A stretch of 64,000 bases of DNA, taken from contig DASWYF010000039.1 in NCBI GenBank assembly GCA_036405135.1, positions 25,097-89,096 on the forward strand, in the 5' to 3' direction. Every line of letters starts with the position of its first letter. Positions within the stretch are counted from its first letter, which is position 1. Shown piece by piece: positions 43,201-52,418 of the stretch. Position numbers and translations under genes: made by a program. The DNA is from Verrucomicrobiia bacterium. Lineage in GTDB: Bacteria > Verrucomicrobiota > Verrucomicrobiia > Limisphaerales > JAEYXS01. The notes under the pieces are model-generated. The model was given only the letters and a program-made list of their open reading frames with translations. It did not search any database and was not told the DNA's origin.

Positions 43201-43934
43201 GCGCGACCGAAGTTGTGTTCCAACGCCAAAGCGGCAGCAACCTGCTTGTCGTCGGACAAAACCCCGAAGCGACCCTCTCCATTATCGCCGTCTCACTCGT
43301 CGCATTGGCCGCCCAATATCCGCCAGGAAAAATGCGGGCCATAGTCATCGACGGATCCCTGCCCGGTTCAAGCGAACGGGCTTATTTGGATGCTGTTGTC
43401 AGCGCTGTCCCTCAGGAGATCATCATCGCTCGCGGAAATGAAGTAGACGAACAAATGCGCTCACTCGCGCAGGATTTGCAGAAACGAACGGAAAATACTG
43501 CAGACGTTGAATTTCCCGTGACGTTCGTGTTCATCCATGATCTGCAAAAGCATAAACGGTTGCGTTATGAGGAAGATTTCAGCTTCTCCACTGACGACAA
43601 CGCTCCAGTCAACCCGGGCAAAATCTTCGAACAGATCATCACCCAAGGTTCAGCTATGGGGATTCACCTTCTGGTCTTTTGTGACACGTTCAACAACGTG
43701 AACCGGTTCATCAATCGCAAGGCGATGACGGAATTCGAGATGCGTATCCTCTTCCAGATGAGCACAAACGACTCTGCCAGCCTTATTGATTCCGCCAAGG
43801 CCTCCAACCTCGGATTGCATCGAGCAATTTATTATAATGAGCAAACCGGAGATTTGGAAATATTCCGCCCTTACTCTCTGCCGACGAGAGAGTGGCTGGA
43901 GAAAGCAGGCGGTGAGACGGCCCAGCCGAAGTAG
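40206..43934 (+). CDS. Large FtsK/SpoIIIE-type ATPase with N-terminal coiled coil
   Basis: A 1242-residue protein starting from a GTG at 40206. Residues 1 to about 400 are long coiled coil (many Q/E/K/R-rich helices). Residues about 430-650 look like a first, degenerate ATPase domain without a clear Walker A. Residues about 690-960 are a canonical FtsK/SpoIIIE domain: GKTGSGKST (Walker A, about 713), FYLVDFKKGVEF, LLLIDEFQELF (Walker B, about 820) and HVILGSQSLGGAY. A further ATPase-like domain (about 1000-1200) has GQNPEATLS in place of Walker A. Multiple ATPase domains, only one intact, recall EssC/EccC of type VII secretion, but no transmembrane helices, FHA or EccB/EssB partners are present. 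Confidence 0.85.
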   Translation: MSKHLRVTEVLELLAQLQTTVRDFATRGKALDQQFRFQTSSTRRTGDATIADLEARLAGTLTDVENQFQAIKEKLEARHAARQKRLARAQKSSHGQRQQEVNDFEGKQKYQLQRELLQNERRLETGLANEESIYAEFTTRMTESLGHFNSLDHAVQKTFGSNKKFNLLLEAVAVEKSPDATSTHEQDLKELNELTDRTNAELAQFQKLFLPSLFRSQSDPLAAQIAQSILRGRKLAAAVSNKSAAHHAAELQHIKDVCTATTNSLNEHWSRVVAEASSLREKFTRNVAERHANALRRSEHLLHKQLQQFKQQHQAQSVLLREEADIKKKQHGENRDLKVGQFARDYEAQRQELLASLHNILKPIYERFEAHMAVTNDKSPDWPEHLATDWQPPAEFVSAAKFASLEVDVDKLAEVNLGEINLPLPGPARFTLPLSLNYPWNGSILLETSQTDAEAIDSLNNIMLRLLEQSPPGRASFTIIDPVGLGQSFAGIMHLADYGDHLINSRIWTQPQQIEKKLTELSEHMEKVIQMYLRNEYESITEYNEKAGTIAEKYHFLVVSGFPANFSEQAARRLLSIATSGARCGVFTLIQWDRRQSVPHDFLGDELRKSSVSLTNKGGAFAFSNFNSNGLRLTLDRSPSADFVTEFIQRVGQWNINSNRIEVPFSHVVPPETEQWSLETSKELRVPIGRTGATKLQYLAIGQGTRQHALIAGKTGSGKSTLFHVIITNLALWCSPEQVEFYLVDFKKGVEFKCYARRNLPHARVIAIESDREFGLSVLQKLDDELRRRGELFRKLGVQDVAGYRRAGGTEPIPRSLLLIDEFQELFVEDDRVSQGAALLLDRIVRQGRAFGIHVILGSQSLGGAYTLARTTMGQMVIRIALQCNEADAYLIMNENNPAPRMLTRPGEGIYNDMAGSMEGNSPFQTVWLSDDIRDHYLDRVVAMNLLRPSSLPAPIVFEGNEPADVKTNDWLQPLQSAGRVTTPAQASIWLGTPNSIKSATEVVFQRQSGSNLLVVGQNPEATLSIIAVSLVALAAQYPPGKMRAIVIDGSLPGSSERAYLDAVVSAVPQEIIIARGNEVDEQMRSLAQDLQKRTENTADVEFPVTFVFIHDLQKHKRLRYEEDFSFSTDDNAPVNPGKIFEQIITQGSAMGIHLLVFCDTFNNVNRFINRKAMTEFEMRILFQMSTNDSASLIDSAKASNLGLHRAIYYNEQTGDLEIFRPYSLPTREWLEKAGGETAQPK

Positions 43935-44049
43935 CAAGCAGCGTTGACCACGGACCGCGCAGTGCTGGACCAAGCGCTTTTGAAGCGCAGCCCGCAGAAG
44001 TATTCTGATCAGAATGCTTGGGCGGAAATCCTGCGAAAATGTCTTCTCG

Positions 44050-45684
44050 CTATTCCATCCTCTCCCATCGTGCAGATGCGATAGAGAATCTTGCCACCGC
44101 ATATATCACAGCCATCAGCATACATTCCGCCGCCAAAAACCACCAGAACCAACCTCCTGCTTTGGACCAGATCGCCAATCCTGAAAGAATCATCGAGCCG
44201 AACATCACCCCCACAGTCATCGCCCCTTGCTTCATATTCTTCGTCCCGTCGATAGGCACCGACATCGGCACGGCCTTGCCCCCCAGATTTGGTATCAGCG
44301 CAAAAAACGGCAACGCAATCAATCCGGGCAACAAAAGGAGCAGTAGATCCGGTGAATTTGCGACAAAAATAGCAATGCCCGTAAACACCACCAGAACTGG
44401 CAGAGTCAGGAACAGCAAAACTGCCCGCCTTGCTCCGTGGCATAACTGCCCTGGTCCCCTCATGGGGGCTTGTCTGAAGATATCAGATGCCTGCCATTGC
44501 TGGGAAAATGCCAGCAACCCCAAAGCCTGCAATGGGACCAGCGCCAGGTAACTCCCCGCAAATGCGATCCCAAAACCACCACCGCTCTTTCCTGTCAAGG
44601 TGCCTTGCAGCAAAAAGAAGACCGGCATGATCAGCATAGGTGCGATCGCCGGATATATCCGCAGCTTCACTTCCCGGTCTCGAAACAGATAATTTGCTGT
44701 AAGCAGAAACGAGGCCCGCGAGACCGGATCACGCAACCACCAGCTAAACGGAGGGGTCCTTACCAGCTTCGACAACCATCTTTCTCCTGTTGATGATGCC
44801 GCAGTTTTTGTCGGCTTCGCCTCGTTCAGCGTCTGTAACCCCGTGTCGTAATCCTTTGCCAGCTTGTCAAACGCCAGCCAGACCACCAAAGCAGTTGCCA
44901 GCATTCCACATCCGGCCAGCGTCCACGATATGGAAGCGCGTTGTCCGACCATCACATCATCCATTCCGGCGAACCAAGCGGGCGGCAGCAGATATATCCA
45001 CCATGCCTTCAGAACGGATTCCGCTCCCGGCTCCATGTAGCGTAATAGCTGTGGCACCAATTGCCCGCCCAAAACCATGGCAATGGCTACCAGCATCTGC
45101 ACCATCGTCATTAGATTATCCAGCCGTTCGCGGCCGAACCATCGCAAGCAAAGCTGATATACGAGAACAACTGTGGCTGTGCAAAACAACGCCTCCAAAA
45201 ACAGGGAGAATGCATGTGCGGCCAAAAAAATGATCCCGATCTGCCGGATGCCCAGGGCGAAACCGATGAAATTGAAGGCCCCCGCCAGCCAGAGAGACAC
45301 CTGCACCATCACTGTTATCTTGGCCCACAGCAACGCCTTGGTCGTCACCGGACGATGCATCAAGATATCCGACTCTTCCTTATTGAACAGCACTTCGCCT
45401 GCGGACGCCGCAACGAACATCCCAAGGAAAATCGTTGTCATTCCATGGAGATACAATGACAACGCAAATATGGATTGCTTGGCGAAGGCAATCGCCACCA
45501 ACCCGATCAGCGCGTAGATGACCAGCGTCATCCCGAGCTTGCTCCCAACAGATGACGGCGCTCCACCTTTCTGAATGCCACGCGAGGTCCGGCCACGCAG
45601 GAAGAGCGTGAGAAAAAGTTTCCGCAACACCTTCTCTTGTGACGGCGATGGCCCGGGTTCAGGCAATGGCGGCGGCAAACTCAT
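44050..45684 (-). CDS. ABC transporter permease
   Basis: The 544-residue protein has a proline-rich N terminus and many hydrophobic segments (about ten, e.g. LVIYALIGLVAIAFA, IIFLAAHAFSLFLEALF, LLLLLLPGLIALPFFALI) with a long cytoplasmic loop around residues 280-330. It contains no nucleotide-binding domain. The ATG overlaps the stop of the ATP-binding protein gene by four bases, so the pair makes one exporter. The layout (large single permease with an ABC-2-like architecture) suggests export of a lipid, drug or peptide; the substrate is not evident. A conserved HRPV/TTKALLWAK region near residue 110 marks this family of permeases. Confidence 0.8.
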   Translation of the reverse strand: MSLPPPLPEPGPSPSQEKVLRKLFLTLFLRGRTSRGIQKGGAPSSVGSKLGMTLVIYALIGLVAIAFAKQSIFALSLYLHGMTTIFLGMFVAASAGEVLFNKEESDILMHRPVTTKALLWAKITVMVQVSLWLAGAFNFIGFALGIRQIGIIFLAAHAFSLFLEALFCTATVVLVYQLCLRWFGRERLDNLMTMVQMLVAIAMVLGGQLVPQLLRYMEPGAESVLKAWWIYLLPPAWFAGMDDVMVGQRASISWTLAGCGMLATALVVWLAFDKLAKDYDTGLQTLNEAKPTKTAASSTGERWLSKLVRTPPFSWWLRDPVSRASFLLTANYLFRDREVKLRIYPAIAPMLIMPVFFLLQGTLTGKSGGGFGIAFAGSYLALVPLQALGLLAFSQQWQASDIFRQAPMRGPGQLCHGARRAVLLFLTLPVLVVFTGIAIFVANSPDLLLLLLPGLIALPFFALIPNLGGKAVPMSVPIDGTKNMKQGAMTVGVMFGSMILSGLAIWSKAGGWFWWFLAAECMLMAVIYAVARFSIASARWERME

Positions 45685-46451
45685 GAACGGAATGTCTTAG
45701 CAAAATCCGCAGCCCGCCGCTCTATTTCCTCACCGCCGGTCAGACGCGTAAACAGTTTCTCTAGCGTCCCTGATTCGTGTGTTGCCACGAGTTCATCCGG
45801 TTTCCCGTCCACCATCAACCGTCCCTTGTCAATGATCACCACGCGATCACACACACGCTCCACCACATCAAGGATGTGGGAACTGTAAACGATCGTCTTT
45901 CCCTCGCGCGCCAGTGTCTGGATCAAGGCTTTAAAACCCACCGCTGCATTCGCATCCAGGCCGTCCAATGGCTCATCAAAAAATACGACTGGGGGATTAT
46001 GCAACAAAGCGGCGGTGATGACCACCTTGCGTCTCATGCCTTTTGAGTAGGCACCCAGCAACTTGTCCGTCAGTGTGTCCCATGTGAGATCAAAGAAAAC
46101 GATGAATTGCCGGATTCGTTCCCGCGCCTCCGTTTCTGGAATCCCATATAAGGCTCCTACCATCTCCAGATATTCCAGCCCGGTCAGCGACTCAAACACT
46201 GCCCCCGAATCAGGCACAAACCCCACCTTCCGCTTCACTTCCAACGGTTCATGCACCAGATCAAACCCGCAGATCGTCGCTGATCCACTTGTCGGTTCCA
46301 GCATCCCCGTCAGCATTCGCAACGTCGTCGTTTTCCCTGCTCCGTTCGGTCCAAGAAAGCCGACAATCTGCCCCGCCGGCACTTCGAGAGACAAGCAATC
46401 GACCGCCAACTGTGTTCCGAAGTGTTTGGTAAGCTTTTGTAAGGAGATCAC
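45681..46451 (-). CDS. ABC transporter ATP-binding protein
   Basis: The 256-residue ATPase has Walker A GPNGAGKTTTLRML, a Q-loop, the signature-like YSKGMRRKV (degenerate LSGGQ as in ABC-2 exporters), Walker B VVFFDEPLDGLDA and the H-loop in VYSSHILDVVERV. The start is GTG at 46451. It resembles the CcmA/NatA branch that pairs with ABC-2 permeases. The permease gene downstream overlaps by four bases, so both are made together. Export of an unknown substrate is likely. Confidence 0.92.
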   Translation of the reverse strand: MISLQKLTKHFGTQLAVDCLSLEVPAGQIVGFLGPNGAGKTTTLRMLTGMLEPTSGSATICGFDLVHEPLEVKRKVGFVPDSGAVFESLTGLEYLEMVGALYGIPETEARERIRQFIVFFDLTWDTLTDKLLGAYSKGMRRKVVITAALLHNPPVVFFDEPLDGLDANAAVGFKALIQTLAREGKTIVYSSHILDVVERVCDRVVIIDKGRLMVDGKPDELVATHESGTLEKLFTRLTGGEEIERRAADFAKTFRS

Positions 46452-46589
46452 AAGCCCGTCCTTGTTTCGGCAAAATCAATAGGCATGCCAGCATGCTAAT
46501 CATATTCTCTGACTTTTGCCCAGCCTAACCGGCAGGAAGCATGGACACATCCTCATCCTGTTCAGGAGGACGCCGTAATTCAGCCTGCC

Positions 46590-47672
46590 TCATTCTAGGC
46601 ACTGCGCCTTATGACGTAATGCATGATCGATAAGTACAAGTGCAGTCATCGCTTCCACCATTGGCACCGCGCGAGGCAACACGCATGGGTCGTGCCGTCC
46701 CCGGCCCTTCAGCGTCGTGTTCTTGAGATCCTTGCCGATGGTGTCCTGCTCATGCATCACCGTCGCCACCGGCTTGAACGCCACGCGGAAATAGATCGTC
46801 TCGCCGTTCGAGATGCCGCCTTGGATGCCGCCTGAGCGATTCGTCACCGTCCGCACCTTGCCACCCTTCATGCGGAACAAGTCGTTGTGCTGCATACCCG
46901 TCAGACGGATGCCATCGAAACCAGAACCGATATCAAAACCCTTCGATGCCGGCAGACTCATCATGCCCTTCGCCAGATCTGCTTCCAACCGATCAAACAC
47001 CGGCTCACCCCAACCAACTGGCACGCCACGGGCAACACCTTCAATGATGCCGCCTACGCTGTCACCAGCTTTGCGAGTCTTCTCAATGAGCTTGATCATC
47101 TTTGCCGCCGCCTTCTCATCCGGGCAACGCACGATGTTCGATTCGATATCCTTGACCGCCACTTCCTCCGGATTCACTTCCACTTTGATGTTCTGCACCT
47201 GCTTCACGTAAGCGAGCACTTCCACGCCAAAGCGTTCCTTAAGCAACTTCTTGGCAATGGCCCCACCCGCTACGCGCCCGATCGTCTCCCGCGCGCTGGT
47301 GCGTCCGCCCCCCTGCCAATTGCGAAAACCATACTTCGCCTGATAAGTGTAATCCGCGTGGGAAGGACGGAACTTGTCTGCCATCTCGGTATAAGCTTCC
47401 GAGCGCATGTCCTCGTTCTTCACCCACATGCTGATGGGCGTGCCGAGCGTCTTGCCCTCAAACGTACCGGACATGATCTTCACCGTGTCCGATTCCTTGC
47501 GTGGCGTAACGATGCTGGATTGCCCCGGCCGACGCCGGTCCAAGTCAGGCTGGATATCCGCCTCGGTCAATTCCAGACGCGGCGGACAACCATCCACTAC
47601 GACGCCCACGCCGCCCCCGTGAGATTCGCCCCACGTAGTGATCCGAAACAAATGACCGAACGTATTACCCAT
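46590..47672 (-). CDS. aroC: Chorismate synthase
   Basis: The 360-residue enzyme makes chorismate from 5-enolpyruvylshikimate 3-phosphate, the last step of the shikimate pathway. The signatures are [17 protein letters not shown] at the start, [22 protein letters not shown] in the middle and [13 protein letters not shown] near residue 280. FMN-binding segments are intact. It is transcribed alone, divergent in function from the ABC pair downstream on the same strand. Confidence 0.97.
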   Translation of the reverse strand: MGNTFGHLFRITTWGESHGGGVGVVVDGCPPRLELTEADIQPDLDRRRPGQSSIVTPRKESDTVKIMSGTFEGKTLGTPISMWVKNEDMRSEAYTEMADKFRPSHADYTYQAKYGFRNWQGGGRTSARETIGRVAGGAIAKKLLKERFGVEVLAYVKQVQNIKVEVNPEEVAVKDIESNIVRCPDEKAAAKMIKLIEKTRKAGDSVGGIIEGVARGVPVGWGEPVFDRLEADLAKGMMSLPASKGFDIGSGFDGIRLTGMQHNDLFRMKGGKVRTVTNRSGGIQGGISNGETIYFRVAFKPVATVMHEQDTIGKDLKNTTLKGRGRHDPCVLPRAVPMVEAMTALVLIDHALRHKAQCLE

Positions 47673-47740
47673 ATAGATTCAGCCATCTTGAGGAAAAACC
47701 GCCCGCAGGTCAAACGGTGAGAGGTGATTCGTTAAATGGT

Positions 47741-47782
47741 TAAAAACATTAAACCGTGAAAAGATCGCTCTTTCCACGGTTT
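47741..47782 (-). terminator. Terminator of the RND efflux operon
   Basis: On the minus strand AAACCGTGGAAAGA pairs with TCTTTTCACGGTTT (one mismatch) around GCGA, followed by AATGTTTTT. It lies 26 bases after the stop of the outer-membrane channel gene. Confidence 0.85.
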
Positions 47783-47808
47783 TATCAGCTTTTTATCGGT
47801 AGAATTGG

Positions 47809-49239
47809 CTACTTTTTCTCCGGCTCCCAGCCACCACCCAAAGACTTGTAAACACTCACGAGAGCCGTCGCCGCGTTCACCTGGCTCACCACATGCTGCT
47901 CTTGTGTGCTTAACAGCGTGCGCTCAGCATCCAACACAGTCAGGAAGTCAGAGACGCCATCCTGATAGCGTTTACGGGCCAGCCCAGCCGCTTCTCGTGC
48001 CGCTTCCTCGGCATCACGCAGATGCCCAAGACGCACTTGCTCACGACCATAATTCGTCAGCGCGTTCTCCGTTTCCTCAAGCGCGAGCAAAACCGTTTGC
48101 TCATAGATGTTCAACGAGCCTTCCACGCGGGCATCCGCCGCTTTGATCTGGGCCCGCACGCGCCCTAAATTCAACGCCTCCCAGGTGATGCGCGGACCGA
48201 ACGACCACGCTTCATTACCCGAATCCACGAAACCGGATAAACGTGTCGCCTCCAAGGCCACGCGCCCATTGAAACTCACCCGCGGAAACAAATCCGCCGT
48301 TTCAACTCCCACGCGAGCTGTCGCGGCCGCCAAAGAACGCTCAGCGGCACGTATATCAGGACGGCGACGCAACAGCGCAGCCGGATCGCCCAAGGCCAAA
48401 TCTCCCGGTAACACCGGCAGCGGTGATTCCTTCAACAGATCCTCCGCGAGCGCCTTAGGCACATGCCCTGTAAGCACGGAAAGCCGGTGAATCGTGCGAT
48501 CAATCGAGGCTTCCAAAGGCGGGATCGAACCGAGTGTGCTGCTCAATAACGTCTTCGCACGCGCCACGTCCAATTGTGTACCACGACCACCCGTCAGCAA
48601 GGCATCTGCCACGCGCAACGTTTCCACCTGATTCGTCGCATTGCGACGAGCCACATCCAGTTGCGCCTGACCGCCTCGCAATAGCAGGTAATTGATGGCC
48701 ACTTCTGCCCGGATGCTGATCAACACATCAGCACGATCTGCCTCCACCGCTTCCACCGTGGCTTTGGCCGCATTCACGCTGCTACGCACCGCACCGAACA
48801 GGTCGAGTTCCCAAGTGGCATCCACGCCCACTTGATACAACTGGCGATGACGCCCGTTGCGCGACTCATTCGGATTCGTCGCCAAACTGCTTTGCGAAAC
48901 CGCATAAGACCCATTCGCCTGCGCCGTGGGAATGTAATCGAACCGGGCTTCACGCCAGAGCGCACGAGCCTCTTGCAAACGTGCAGTTGCGATCTTGAGG
49001 CTGTGATTGTTTGTCGAAGCCTGCTGGACAAGTTGCGTCAGTTTCTCATCCTGTAAACTGCGCCACCATTCTTGATCCACGAGGTTCATGGAAGCACTGG
49101 TCAATGCCGTACCAAAGGCGGCCGGCGACACCGTCTTGGGCGCTTCATATTTCGGCCCCACCTGGCAACCACTCCATACCGTGGCACCCAGCACCACTGC
49201 CAATCCCGTCGGCATCCAATTTTTCATCTTAGCAAGCAT
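47809..49239 (-). CDS. Outer-membrane channel lipoprotein (NodT/OprM-type TolC family)
   Basis: The protein is a TolC-family channel with a lipoprotein signal (VWSGCQVGPKYEAP; the cysteine is the lipidation site) and two helical repeats: LVDQEWWRSLQDEKLTQLVQQASTNNHSLKIATARLQEARA in repeat one, and RRRPDIRAAERSLAAATARVG, diagnostic of the NodT/OprM branch, in repeat two. It serves the AcrB-like pump. The start may be ATG 49239 or ATG 49227; both leave the signal intact. It is the last gene of the operon, two bases after the pump gene. Confidence 0.92.
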   Translation of the reverse strand: MLAKMKNWMPTGLAVVLGATVWSGCQVGPKYEAPKTVSPAAFGTALTSASMNLVDQEWWRSLQDEKLTQLVQQASTNNHSLKIATARLQEARALWREARFDYIPTAQANGSYAVSQSSLATNPNESRNGRHRQLYQVGVDATWELDLFGAVRSSVNAAKATVEAVEADRADVLISIRAEVAINYLLLRGGQAQLDVARRNATNQVETLRVADALLTGGRGTQLDVARAKTLLSSTLGSIPPLEASIDRTIHRLSVLTGHVPKALAEDLLKESPLPVLPGDLALGDPAALLRRRPDIRAAERSLAAATARVGVETADLFPRVSFNGRVALEATRLSGFVDSGNEAWSFGPRITWEALNLGRVRAQIKAADARVEGSLNIYEQTVLLALEETENALTNYGREQVRLGHLRDAEEAAREAAGLARKRYQDGVSDFLTVLDAERTLLSTQEQHVVSQVNAATALVSVYKSLGGGWEPEKK

Positions 49240-49241
49240 GA

Positions 49242-52200
49242 TCAGTGTCCGGGTTGAGCGTGAGGGGGTTCTTCCGACGTAACATCCGCTTTCTTCTTAG
49301 AGAATTTCCGGATCACCACATAGAACACCGGCGTGAAGATCAAACCGAAGATCGTGACGCCGATCATTCCGTAGAACACAGCGGAGCCAAGTGCCCGTCG
49401 CATCTCGGCACCAGCACCCGTGGCCAACACCAACGGCAACACGCCCAGGATGAACGCGAAGCTGGTCATCAAGATCGGGCGCAAGCGCAAGCGGCATGCC
49501 TCAACGGCTGCATCGAAGCGGCTCATACCCACATCTTCACGCTGCTTGGCGAATTCCACGATCAAAATCGCGTTCTTCGCCGCCAGACCGACCAGCACCA
49601 CCAGCCCGATCTGTGTGAACACATTGTTATCCATCGACTTCATCCACACGCCGCCCAAAGCAGAGAGCAAGCACATGGGCACGATCAAGATGATCGCGAG
49701 AGGCAAGCCCCAGCTTTCATACAAAGCAGACAGCACGAGGAAAACGAACACCACGCACAGCGGGAAGATGTACACAATGGTGTTACCGGCCAGAATCTGC
49801 TGATAGGTCAGGTCCGTCCACTCGATGGAGTAACCGTCCGGCAGATTTTCTTTCGCCAATTTTTCCACTTTGGCGATCATATCGCCTGAGCTCACATTCG
49901 GCAGCGTGTTACCATTGATATCCGCCGAGTAATACAGGTTGTAACGCTGCACGCGATCCGCGCCACCGATCTTGGTCACTTCCACCAGGGCGCTCAACGG
50001 CACCATCTCTCCCTTGCCATTGCGCGTCTTCAAGCGGTTGATGTCCTCCGGGTTCACGCGATAAAGCGGGTCCGCTTGCGCCATCACCTGATACGTGCGA
50101 CCGAAGAGGTTGAAGTCATTCACGTAGATGGACCCCAGATATACCTGCAGCGCCTCGTTGATATCCGCGAGCGAGACATCCATCGTCTTCGCTTGTGCGC
50201 GGTCGATGCGGATATTGTATTGTGGGACGTTTGCCTTGAAGCCCGTGATGAGCGAGATCAGTTCGGGATCTTTCTGCATCGCTTCCAGCAACCGACCCGT
50301 GGCCACCTGCAAAGATTCCAACCCCGCATTGTTCAAGTCCTGCACCTGGATACGGAAACCACCGGCATTACCCAAACCACGCAACGGCGGCGGTGGCAGC
50401 ACGATCACACGTGCTTCCTGCACTTCGGCGAACTTCTGCCGTATAGTCGCCAGCAACTTCTCCCCCTTCAGCGCCGGGTCTTTACGGTTATCAAATTTAT
50501 CCAGCACCAAGAAGGCCGCCCCCACGTTCGGCTGGTTCGCTTGCAGAACGGAAGAATACCCCGAGATAGCGAAGGTGTGCGCCACACCGGGAATCGATTG
50601 CGCCAGCTTATCCACCTTTTGCACCACGGCGTCCGTGCGCTCAAAGGAGGAACCATCCGGCAACTGGATCACGCAGATCATGTAACCCATGTCTTGCGAA
50701 GGGATGAAGCCCGTTGGCACCGCCTTGAACGTGCCCCAGGACAACCACACGCAACCACCATAGACCAACAAGATCACGATGCTGACCCGTAGGAAACGGC
50801 GCACGGAGTTCGCATAAAAATCTGAGGCCCAAGTGAACGACTTATTGAACAGGCGGAAAAACCAGCCAAGCAAGAAATCCAGCAGACGTGTCAAAACATC
50901 CGTTTTCTTATGATGCGGCTGCAGAAGTAACGCGCACAACGCCGGGCTCAATGTCAGCGAGTTGAACGCCGAGATCACCGTCGAGACCGCGATCGTCAAA
51001 GCGAACTGACGGTAGAACTGCCCCGTGATGCCGCTGATGAACGCCGTAGGCACGAACACCGCGCACAACACCAAAGCCACGGCGATGACCGCCCCGCTCA
51101 CTTCACCCATCGCTTTGATCGTCGCTTCCCGCGGACTCAAACCATCCGCGATGTTGCGCTCCACATTCTCCACTACCACGATGGCGTCATCCACCACGAT
51201 ACCGATGGAAAGCACCAATCCGAACAGGGAAAGATTGTTCAGCGAGAAGCCGAAAAGTTTCATTACCGCCAAGGTGCCAATCAAGGACACCGGCACAGCC
51301 AGCAGCGGAATGATGGACGCACGCCACGTCTGCAAGAATACGACGACGACGATGACCACCAGAATCACGGCCTCGATCAACGTCACCAACACGGACTTCA
51401 TGGAAGCACGCACGAACTGCGTGGTGTCGTAGTTGATGCGATAATCCACACCTGGGGGGAAACGTTGCTTCAAACGCTCCAAAGCCTTGTAAACTTCATC
51501 CGCCGTGTCCAAGGCATTGCTGCCGGGTAATTGGAACACGCGCAAGGAAACCGCATTCTTACCATCCATGTAAGTCTTGGACGCATAATCTTTCGCACCC
51601 AACTCCACTCGTGCCACATCCTTCAAACGGACGACATCACCGCTCTCGCCCGTTTTCACGACGATATCTTCGAATTGTTCCACACTCACCAAACGACCTT
51701 GCGCCGTCAGCGTGTATTGAAACGCCGTCCCCGCCGGAGCAGGTTGCTGGCCAAGGCTGCCCGCCGCTACCTGCACGTTCTGTTCACGGACAGCACGAAC
51801 GACATCACCGGCCGTCAACTGACGGGAGGCGATCTTGTCCGGGTCCAGCCAAAGGCGCATGGAGTAATCCAACCCGCCCAAGCTCGACGCCTCGGCCACA
51901 CCGGGCAAACGGGCGATCTCGTTCTGGATCTGCAACGTCACATAATTCGCCAGATATGAAACACTGCGTGAACCATCCGGGCTGAAGAACTGGGCGGCCA
52001 GCGTCAGATCAGGCGAACGCTTTTGCGCCATCACACCCAAGCGGCGCACATCTTCCGGCAGTCGCGGCAAGGCGGCATTCACGCGGTTCTGCACCAGTAC
52101 TTGTGCCTGATCCAAATCAGTCCCCAACTTGAAGGTCACCGTGATCTGCACGCGACCATCCGCCGTGGATGAGGAAGAGACATACAGCATGTTCTCCACC

Positions 52201-52418
52201 CCGTTGATCTCCTGTTCCAGCGGCGTAGACACAACCTCCGCCAATGTCTTCGCATCGGCACCTGGATATGTGGCAGTGACAACAACGGTCGGCGGAATAA
52301 CGTCTGGATACTGAGATACTGGCAAAACGAGATAAGCCAGACCACCCAGCATAGTGATCAAGATGCTCAGCACCGCCGCGAAGATCGGGCGGTCCACGAA
52401 GAAGCGCGAGAAATTCAT
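49242..52418 (-). CDS. AcrB/MexF-like multidrug RND pump (HAE1 family)
   Basis: The 1058-residue inner-membrane protein starts MNFSRFFVDRPIFAAVLS and has the hydrophobe/amphiphile exporter pattern: helix-4 motif GIVVDDAIVVVENVERN with the adjacent aspartates of the proton relay, periplasmic porter domains, and a closing VIRKFSKKKADV. It exports hydrophobic compounds (antibiotics, dyes, solvents, bile-like agents) by proton antiport. It overlaps the fusion-protein gene by four bases (ATGA). Confidence 0.95.
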   Translation of the reverse strand: MNFSRFFVDRPIFAAVLSILITMLGGLAYLVLPVSQYPDVIPPTVVVTATYPGADAKTLAEVVSTPLEQEINGVENMLYVSSSSTADGRVQITVTFKLGTDLDQAQVLVQNRVNAALPRLPEDVRRLGVMAQKRSPDLTLAAQFFSPDGSRSVSYLANYVTLQIQNEIARLPGVAEASSLGGLDYSMRLWLDPDKIASRQLTAGDVVRAVREQNVQVAAGSLGQQPAPAGTAFQYTLTAQGRLVSVEQFEDIVVKTGESGDVVRLKDVARVELGAKDYASKTYMDGKNAVSLRVFQLPGSNALDTADEVYKALERLKQRFPPGVDYRINYDTTQFVRASMKSVLVTLIEAVILVVIVVVVFLQTWRASIIPLLAVPVSLIGTLAVMKLFGFSLNNLSLFGLVLSIGIVVDDAIVVVENVERNIADGLSPREATIKAMGEVSGAVIAVALVLCAVFVPTAFISGITGQFYRQFALTIAVSTVISAFNSLTLSPALCALLLQPHHKKTDVLTRLLDFLLGWFFRLFNKSFTWASDFYANSVRRFLRVSIVILLVYGGCVWLSWGTFKAVPTGFIPSQDMGYMICVIQLPDGSSFERTDAVVQKVDKLAQSIPGVAHTFAISGYSSVLQANQPNVGAAFLVLDKFDNRKDPALKGEKLLATIRQKFAEVQEARVIVLPPPPLRGLGNAGGFRIQVQDLNNAGLESLQVATGRLLEAMQKDPELISLITGFKANVPQYNIRIDRAQAKTMDVSLADINEALQVYLGSIYVNDFNLFGRTYQVMAQADPLYRVNPEDINRLKTRNGKGEMVPLSALVEVTKIGGADRVQRYNLYYSADINGNTLPNVSSGDMIAKVEKLAKENLPDGYSIEWTDLTYQQILAGNTIVYIFPLCVVFVFLVLSALYESWGLPLAIILIVPMCLLSALGGVWMKSMDNNVFTQIGLVVLVGLAAKNAILIVEFAKQREDVGMSRFDAAVEACRLRLRPILMTSFAFILGVLPLVLATGAGAEMRRALGSAVFYGMIGVTIFGLIFTPVFYVVIRKFSKKKADVTSEEPPHAQPGH

